DNA of 64,000 nt from Planctomycetota bacterium. Lineage in GTDB: Bacteria; Planctomycetota; Phycisphaerae; Sedimentisphaerales; Anaerobacaceae. The notes below the pieces were generated by a model, which saw only the letters and a list, made by a program, of their open reading frames with translations, made no database searches and had not been told where the DNA came from. The stretch is from NCBI GenBank assembly GCA_014384025.1, contig JACNGQ010000170.1, positions 1-64,000 of the forward strand, in the 5' to 3' direction. The position numbers and the translations under genes were made by a program. Within the stretch, counting starts at the first letter, position 1. Each line of letters opens with the position of its first letter. Below, piece by piece: positions 59,410 through 64,000 of this stretch.

Positions 59410-60399
59410 TTATGCCAGCGATTCCCTGCAAAATTGGATGCACTTGGTAACTTCAGTCACTGCGTCTGAACCTTCGGGAACTCTGTATTCAAGCTCGATA
59501 TCGGCCGGAAACTTCCAACCCTCTCTCTTCATTAGCTGCAGGATTAACGCCACCGGCGTGTCACCCTCACCGAAAGGCATATTCGGGCCGTTATTGACCT
59601 TCCGGTCCTTCAAATGAAGGCTAAGGATACGGTCATGGTACTTCTGGATCAGTGGTATCGGCGACTCGCTCGTCCCGGCTACGAAATGGCCCACGTCGAA
59701 GTTTAATCCTAAATATTTTCCGTAAGACAAAATAGGCCCCTCGTATGTCTTAGATGTCATCTGGGTATGGTTATGGAAACCGATCATAATCTTGTGCTCA
59801 TCGGCAATCGGCCCGAGTCTCCGTGCCGCATCCTCCGAAAGTTCCCTCGTAATGCCTTTGGCCCCGAGTGCTTTGGCCACCTTGAAATAATAGTCAATCT
59901 CCCCGTCCGACATATTCCCATCGCCGATATTGCCGAACTTGACGATATGGATGTTTACGCCTGCATCGTTATACATGTTGCGAAGGGCTTTGTACTTGCC
60001 CATCGAAACCGATAAACGCCATTTAAGCTGGTCTTCCTGTGCTTTTCGCTGGGCTTGACGCTGCTCATCGGTCATCTGGCCCCGGCCGCGTGGTCTTGGT
60101 CCCCGTCCGGCTGTCGGCACTCCGGCGAATTGCTCCGCTGCATCACCCATCAGTTCCACCGAGCTGAGTCCGCATTGTAATAGGTATTTAAGTAGGTCCT
60201 CGGCTGTGCCGGGCATCCCGCGGTAACTGTAAGTAATGGCCCCGATTTGTACACCGTTGAAATTAGAATTGGGCTTGCTCGTACCCATGCCGCCTGCGCC
60301 GCCTAAAGCATATCGCGACATAATCGTTGAGGCCGCTATAGCCGCCGCTCCGCCCATTAACTCTCGTCTTGATATCATTACATTGCTCTGTTTTTTCAT
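59410..60399 (-). CDS. Tat-exported sugar phosphate isomerase/epimerase-like TIM barrel
   Basis: This 329-aa protein has a twin-arginine signal (MISRRELMGGAAAIAASTIM) and a GA/GGM-rich linker. The mature part is an AP-endonuclease-2-like TIM barrel: GAITYSYRGMPGTAEDLLKYL, SVELMGDAAEQFAG, MIGFHNHTQMTS with metal-ligand histidines, GLNFDVGHFVAG, ILSLHLKDRKVNNG and IELEYRVPEGSDAV. An insertion rich in R/Q/G (about residues 95-120, RGPRPRGRGQMTDEQRQAQ) interrupts the barrel. AGGAG precedes the ATG. It is the last of three minus-strand secreted-protein genes; the substrate is unknown. Confidence 0.86.
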   Translation of the reverse strand: MKKQSNVMISRRELMGGAAAIAASTIMSRYALGGAGGMGTSKPNSNFNGVQIGAITYSYRGMPGTAEDLLKYLLQCGLSSVELMGDAAEQFAGVPTAGRGPRPRGRGQMTDEQRQAQRKAQEDQLKWRLSVSMGKYKALRNMYNDAGVNIHIVKFGNIGDGNMSDGEIDYYFKVAKALGAKGITRELSEDAARRLGPIADEHKIMIGFHNHTQMTSKTYEGPILSYGKYLGLNFDVGHFVAGTSESPIPLIQKYHDRILSLHLKDRKVNNGPNMPFGEGDTPVALILQLMKREGWKFPADIELEYRVPEGSDAVTEVTKCIQFCRESLA

Positions 60400-60494
60400 C
60401 GTTTGTTCTCTCCTAAGTCGGTTTTATTTTTCTTACCTGTTTACCCCCACCAGATATTTAACCCTTCACCTTTCCCCTTGTCAATTCTAATCTG

Positions 60495-61568
60495 TCATTC
60501 CACAATTTCCAACTCCGCCATATAAATAGCGGTTATGGTCTTGCCGTTTGCATCTTTTTCATGCGAGGAATACCACGACATAATGGCCCGCTTCGGGCTG
60601 ATTTCAACAAAGCCCGGATATGAATTATCGCCCCCGCTGGGCAGTTCCGCAAATTCGTGCAGTTCATCGCCTGCGAGCCAGCACATCGAGGTCTTCGGCC
60701 CTCTGTCGTCGATGGTCTTTCGCCCGCCGACAACATACCGCCCGCCCCAGCGCATAAGCAGTGGCCCGCCGATGTACCTGTCGAGGTCTTTGCGCTGCCA
60801 ATGCGTATAAGGCCGCTGCGACCTCAACAGTTGAGCATTGTCCCTGCCTCTCCGCCCGACTGCGATAATACTTCCGTCGGCTTCGAATTGAAATGCCGTC
60901 TCGTCGCCGTTAACCTCCTGAAAAAGGCTGCGCGTCCGCCAGATAAGACCATCGTCGCTTTCAAGCATCGCCGATTCCACCATCGCTCCTTCACCCCTCG
61001 GAGCATCAGCAAAATTCTCCTTCCGCCTCCCGCAAAGGTACGCCTTACCCCCGAACGTATTGGCCCTCCAGATATAGTGGCCGAATGTCCCTTCTAACAT
61101 AATCGGGCTGTGCCATTTGGCTCCGTCCTCGCTCCATGCGGCGTAACCCAAATGCTTGTTAAGATCGTAGTCTTCGGATTTCAGCGTTGTCTCCCCGCTG
61201 TACCACGTCCCGGTGTAAACAAAAAGCTTGCCTTTGAAGGCGAGAAAATGCGGGTCGCGCGTGTCCCGCCTGGCAACGCTGAACCGATGCACCTGTTCCC
61301 ACTCCTTGGCGTCGATGCTGGACAAAATTATAATCGACGACGTCGGATGCACCATATGCCCGTCCGGACAGCTCCGAAAAGTAAGATAGAACTTTCCCTT
61401 AAATCGAATCAGGTCAGTAAAGGCATTATGCTCCCCGTTATAAAACACCCGCCGAACATTCGAAACCCTCACCTCCGGCAGCTTCTCTGCTACAGCCTCC
61501 GCAGAAACAAAAACCACGCACAGCGTAATTAAAATAATCTTCAAATATATCTTATTTAAAAATTTCAT
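60495..61568 (-). CDS. Secreted sialidase/BNR-fold protein
   Basis: This 357-aa protein starts at ATG 61568; the track start lies within the overlapping upstream gene's region. A signal peptide (ILITLCVVFVSAEAVA) leads into a beta-propeller-like body with repeated FKGKFYLTFRS, SIDAKEWEQVHRF, DTRDPHFLAFKGKLFVYTG and SEDGAKWHSP elements, as in BNR/sialidase or GH43-like five-bladed enzymes. Arg residues in RRVFYNGEHNAFTDLIRF and an acidic NGDETAFQFEADG are candidates for an active site. The glycosidase activity is inferred. It is probably co-transcribed with the ceramidase-like gene. Confidence 0.72.
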   Translation of the reverse strand: MKFLNKIYLKIILITLCVVFVSAEAVAEKLPEVRVSNVRRVFYNGEHNAFTDLIRFKGKFYLTFRSCPDGHMVHPTSSIIILSSIDAKEWEQVHRFSVARRDTRDPHFLAFKGKLFVYTGTWYSGETTLKSEDYDLNKHLGYAAWSEDGAKWHSPIMLEGTFGHYIWRANTFGGKAYLCGRRKENFADAPRGEGAMVESAMLESDDGLIWRTRSLFQEVNGDETAFQFEADGSIIAVGRRGRDNAQLLRSQRPYTHWQRKDLDRYIGGPLLMRWGGRYVVGGRKTIDDRGPKTSMCWLAGDELHEFAELPSGGDNSYPGFVEISPKRAIMSWYSSHEKDANGKTITAIYMAELEIVE

Positions 61569-61629
61569 ATGTTGTATATTGCCCCTGAACATCTTCTCAT
61601 TATTCTGCGTGCTTAATTCAATTAATAGG

Positions 61630-63687
61630 TCATTCTGCAAACCAATTATAGGCGAAGGCCCGGCTTGTTAGTAAAGAGTTATTCCCACGTGGTTCAATCA
61701 CAAAGCGGTATTCGCCGCCGACAACTGGATTGTACCAGCGTACTTCGTATTCGCCCATACCTTCATCCAGCTTCCTCATATAGCGCACTTCCATGTCATA
61801 TCCATCGTCATCAATTGGTTTGTCCTCTGCCATCATTGGCGTCCACTGTTCATTAATTTTAACTTCCACACGGCTCAGCGGTTTGTGAAAATCAATCTCA
61901 CTCGGGCCCACATCCTCCCATCGGAAAGCTATGTAATCTTCTTCATAATCTTTTTTCGCCTTTACTACTTTGGGTTGAGCGATTACTTTTCGCTGGCCGT
62001 TGCTGACCTCGGCTTCAGGATAAAAAGTGTTCACTTTCACTGTGTATTTCCAATCCGGCTTAAGCTCATGCACAGCCCCCTTGGCCTTGAAATCTCGCGC
62101 CAATAGACCGAGCTGCGCCGTTAGATAAGGCGTGGTGTATCGTCCATAAAGCGTATGGCCTCCTTCGTAGTTCTGGCGCGAATATTCTTCGGGCGTAGTG
62201 GCATAGCCGAAATAGCCGTTGGAAATACTGGCCACCCATACGTCTCTGATGTTCTGATCACCAGCATCAAAAAATTCACGCTTCACGCGAGAGGCCATTC
62301 GATTGCCCGACTCTGCCGTAACTTCGAACGGTACCGGAAGAATAACTGTATCGTTCACTCTGATAAGCTGGAACATCACCGTATTGGGAAAGCTGTCCTT
62401 CGGTTCTATCAGTGGTTGAAGGAACGAAAACAACAAATGCCTTTTGTTACCCTGACAGCCGCCTGTGAAAAACCAGCGACGTGACATCACATTGCCCCCT
62501 TTAAAAAAGGGAATAGCTGAAATCCAGGTCACACCGAGCTCATTGGCGCCCCCCACAAGGGGATTGCCCACTACCGCGTCCTTGCACAGCTTAATGTTCT
62601 CCACTACGTTGTGTTCACGAATATTTAGTTCGCGTACCGCAGACTGCAGAGAAATATCGGCCGTCAGCTTATCACCCAATGCCTCGAAAAGGCCTATAGC
62701 TTCCCGGCCGATTCCCTCTCCTAATTTTCTCGCCTCCTTCCAGTGCACCGGGAAATAACCGAAAATTTTGTTCCCAGTATACGGCAGCGCCGGCGCCATG
62801 TCTCCCTGTGTCCCATTGGTCATTGCATGGACAACCGCCCACGGAGTGTCGTACCTGCGTTGGATTGACCATTCCAGGTCCTTTTGAGCGTAGGCAAACA
62901 CATCGGCGTTATACACTTTCACAGGCTGTGTCAAAGCCGTGGCATGCACCGAAAAACTGGAGAAAGCACCCAGTGGTTTGTACTTCCCGCTATCATCTTT
63001 TACATCAATCCGAACCATATACAATGCCGGATTGACCGCCTTGAAAACTGCGTTCGGATCATCCGGCCTGATTTCTCCTGCATTTTCGTTAAGAACATAA
63101 GAGCTCAGCGACCGGTTCCGATTATAGCCGTAAATGTCTTTGCGGCCTGTAGCTATCCTTGCCTCTCGACGGTTCTCATACGCTTTCAGAATCCCCTGTG
63201 AGATGCGCTGTGTAGTGAACTCAAGAAAGCTTACTTCCAGCCATTGACCGTTTGTCATGTGCTTATTGTAGAAATCGTTTTCGAAAAAGTTCGCTGGTGC
63301 CGAATGGCTGTGTGATGCAGTAATGGCAATATCACCGGCTCTTAAGCCCGTTTTTTCCGATACCGCTTCTGCAACCTTGTGATGCAGCAGCAGCGACCCT
63401 GCGGGCAAATCCGTTTGAACCAGGGCAACTGAATGCCCCTTACCGTCGTTCAGGTAAATTACACGTGCCTTAAGACGTGTTCTAAAGCCTTGGCCCTTGT
63501 TGGCCAGTATCGAATATCCACCCATCGGCATCCCGGGAGGTGGGGTAATATCGATAGAAACCGCGCCTGCCGTTGGTACACCCGTAACACCAGGGCTTAT
63601 CAACGGTGGTTGCGCGACATTAATTTCCTGGGTAGATACGCACCCCACGAAGAATAGCAGGCCCAAAACCAACAAGAAAACTCGCAC
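61630..63687 (-). CDS. Neutral ceramidase-like lipoprotein
   Basis: This 685-aa protein matches the neutral/alkaline non-lysosomal ceramidase family: SIDITPPPGMPMGGYS at the start, VALVQTDLPAGSLLLHHKV, the zinc-site segment ITASHSHSAPANFF, and TNGTQGDMAPALPYTG, with C-terminal strands MEVRYMRKLDEGMG. Such enzymes hydrolyse the amide bond of ceramides, but many planctomycete members have unknown targets. I start at GTG 63687: AAAGGAG lies 7 bases before it. The upstream ATG 63717 has none, and the shorter start leaves a compact lipoprotein signal ending FFVGC. Confidence 0.85.
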   Translation of the reverse strand: MRVFLLVLGLLFFVGCVSTQEINVAQPPLISPGVTGVPTAGAVSIDITPPPGMPMGGYSILANKGQGFRTRLKARVIYLNDGKGHSVALVQTDLPAGSLLLHHKVAEAVSEKTGLRAGDIAITASHSHSAPANFFENDFYNKHMTNGQWLEVSFLEFTTQRISQGILKAYENRREARIATGRKDIYGYNRNRSLSSYVLNENAGEIRPDDPNAVFKAVNPALYMVRIDVKDDSGKYKPLGAFSSFSVHATALTQPVKVYNADVFAYAQKDLEWSIQRRYDTPWAVVHAMTNGTQGDMAPALPYTGNKIFGYFPVHWKEARKLGEGIGREAIGLFEALGDKLTADISLQSAVRELNIREHNVVENIKLCKDAVVGNPLVGGANELGVTWISAIPFFKGGNVMSRRWFFTGGCQGNKRHLLFSFLQPLIEPKDSFPNTVMFQLIRVNDTVILPVPFEVTAESGNRMASRVKREFFDAGDQNIRDVWVASISNGYFGYATTPEEYSRQNYEGGHTLYGRYTTPYLTAQLGLLARDFKAKGAVHELKPDWKYTVKVNTFYPEAEVSNGQRKVIAQPKVVKAKKDYEEDYIAFRWEDVGPSEIDFHKPLSRVEVKINEQWTPMMAEDKPIDDDGYDMEVRYMRKLDEGMGEYEVRWYNPVVGGEYRFVIEPRGNNSLLTSRAFAYNWFAE

Positions 63688-63923
63688 GATCTTACTCCTT
63701 TCCGTTTCTCCAGACATGCTACAATATTTTACACTACTACATTATCAACAATAATTCAGAAGGTTCTCGCTCAACGTTGTCCTTTCAAATTATACAATCT
63801 TCTTTTCTTCTCGTCAATACTCCATCGTCCCTCATCCATCTGTAAATCTCCAATCCCTACCTTCATCTTGAGCGGAGTCGAAGGGCTAATCTTTAATTCA
63901 ATAATCACTTTTTTCTTTTGTAC
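63688..63923. other. Right-edge intergenic region
   Basis: Non-coding. Near 63862-63890 it carries CTTGAGCGGAGTCGAAGGG, a word seen as a dispersed repeat in many bacterial genomes; here it is a single copy. The rest is AT-rich. No RNA gene is recognised. Confidence 0.45.
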
Positions 63924-63952
63924 TTGCAAACTTGTTTTTCGGTCTGTATAGT
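63924..63952 (+). promoter_or_regulatory. Sigma-70 promoter reading out of the window
   Basis: TTGCAA and TATAGT are separated by exactly 17 bases. The predicted start is near 63959. No start codon with a good ribosome site follows before the window ends, so the gene it drives lies beyond 64000. Confidence 0.6.
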
Positions 63953-64000
63953 GTTCAGGATTCCACGATATAACACGTCGTTAGATGGGGAATCAGTGCA

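Overview
The window reads as a chromosome segment of a free-living, polysaccharide-degrading bacterium, most likely a planctomycete of the Phycisphaerae/Sedimentisphaerales type. This is an inference from gene content: Tat-exported TIM-barrel sugar isomerase/epimerase-like proteins, a PQQ-type beta-propeller, a DUF2961 (GH172) lipoprotein, a ceramidase-like lipoprotein, a secreted sialidase-fold protein, a split rhamnulose-phosphate aldolase/dehydrogenase, and the AAACCCAATT-type low-complexity repeat at the left end. Genes are dense, with clear AAGGAG-type ribosome sites and several near-consensus sigma-70 promoters. No tRNA, rRNA, CRISPR array, transposase or integrase is visible.

Layout. 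1-777: repeat-rich, apparently non-coding. 778-6412: a sigma-70-like factor with N-terminal helix-turn-helix domains, a flavin-reductase-like protein, proC, an ABC exporter pair and a ferredoxin. 6612-11070: an information-processing block (SRP RNA, a four-helix-bundle/IVP gene between 23-bp inverted repeats, dnaX, recR, rpoN). 11129-18560: an arsenic/metal-thiol cluster starting at a 36-bp palindromic operator (ArsR, AhpD-like protein, Tat flavoprotein, ArsP-like permease, ACR3, CPKC mini-thioredoxin, two different thioredoxin fusions, CcdA). 18591-25631: phosphohexomutase, YunC-like protein, Tat TIM barrel, Ada-like zinc protein, DUF1638, MntP, DUF362 ferredoxin and an S24 repressor. 25660-28612 (minus): alpha-galactosidase-like hydrolase and ComF. 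28915-30345: folC.

30527-43532 is one long plus-strand operon for L-rhamnose and related deoxysugars. It holds rhaB, a PHP protein, an enlarged MDR dehydrogenase, a GH172 lipoprotein, rhaA, an NCS1-type permease with a 64-aa membrane partner, an LsrF-like aldolase/thiolase, a ribulose-phosphate epimerase paralogue, a lactaldehyde-dehydrogenase-like SDR and a class II aldolase. The last two correspond to the usually fused RhaEW enzyme, here split and in swapped order. Downstream are a GntR/SPFH pair, two minus-strand secreted proteins, a fused E1 alpha-beta dehydrogenase with E2, and fucI. 53345-63687 holds secreted proteins of largely unknown role, carB, and a minus-strand trio (ceramidase-like, sialidase-fold, Tat TIM barrel).

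The two systems most worth following are the arsenic cluster and the rhamnose operon. In the arsenic cluster, a CcdA electron relay appears to feed two extracytoplasmic thioredoxins, one fused to NosL-like cysteine modules and one to a SurA/PpiC-like helical region, next to a permease with an inserted soluble domain. The rhamnose operon has an unusual transporter and LsrF/Rpe side enzymes. A smaller novelty is the inverted-repeat-bounded four-helix-bundle unit, which sits between SRP RNA and dnaX where other bacteria have these two adjacent.
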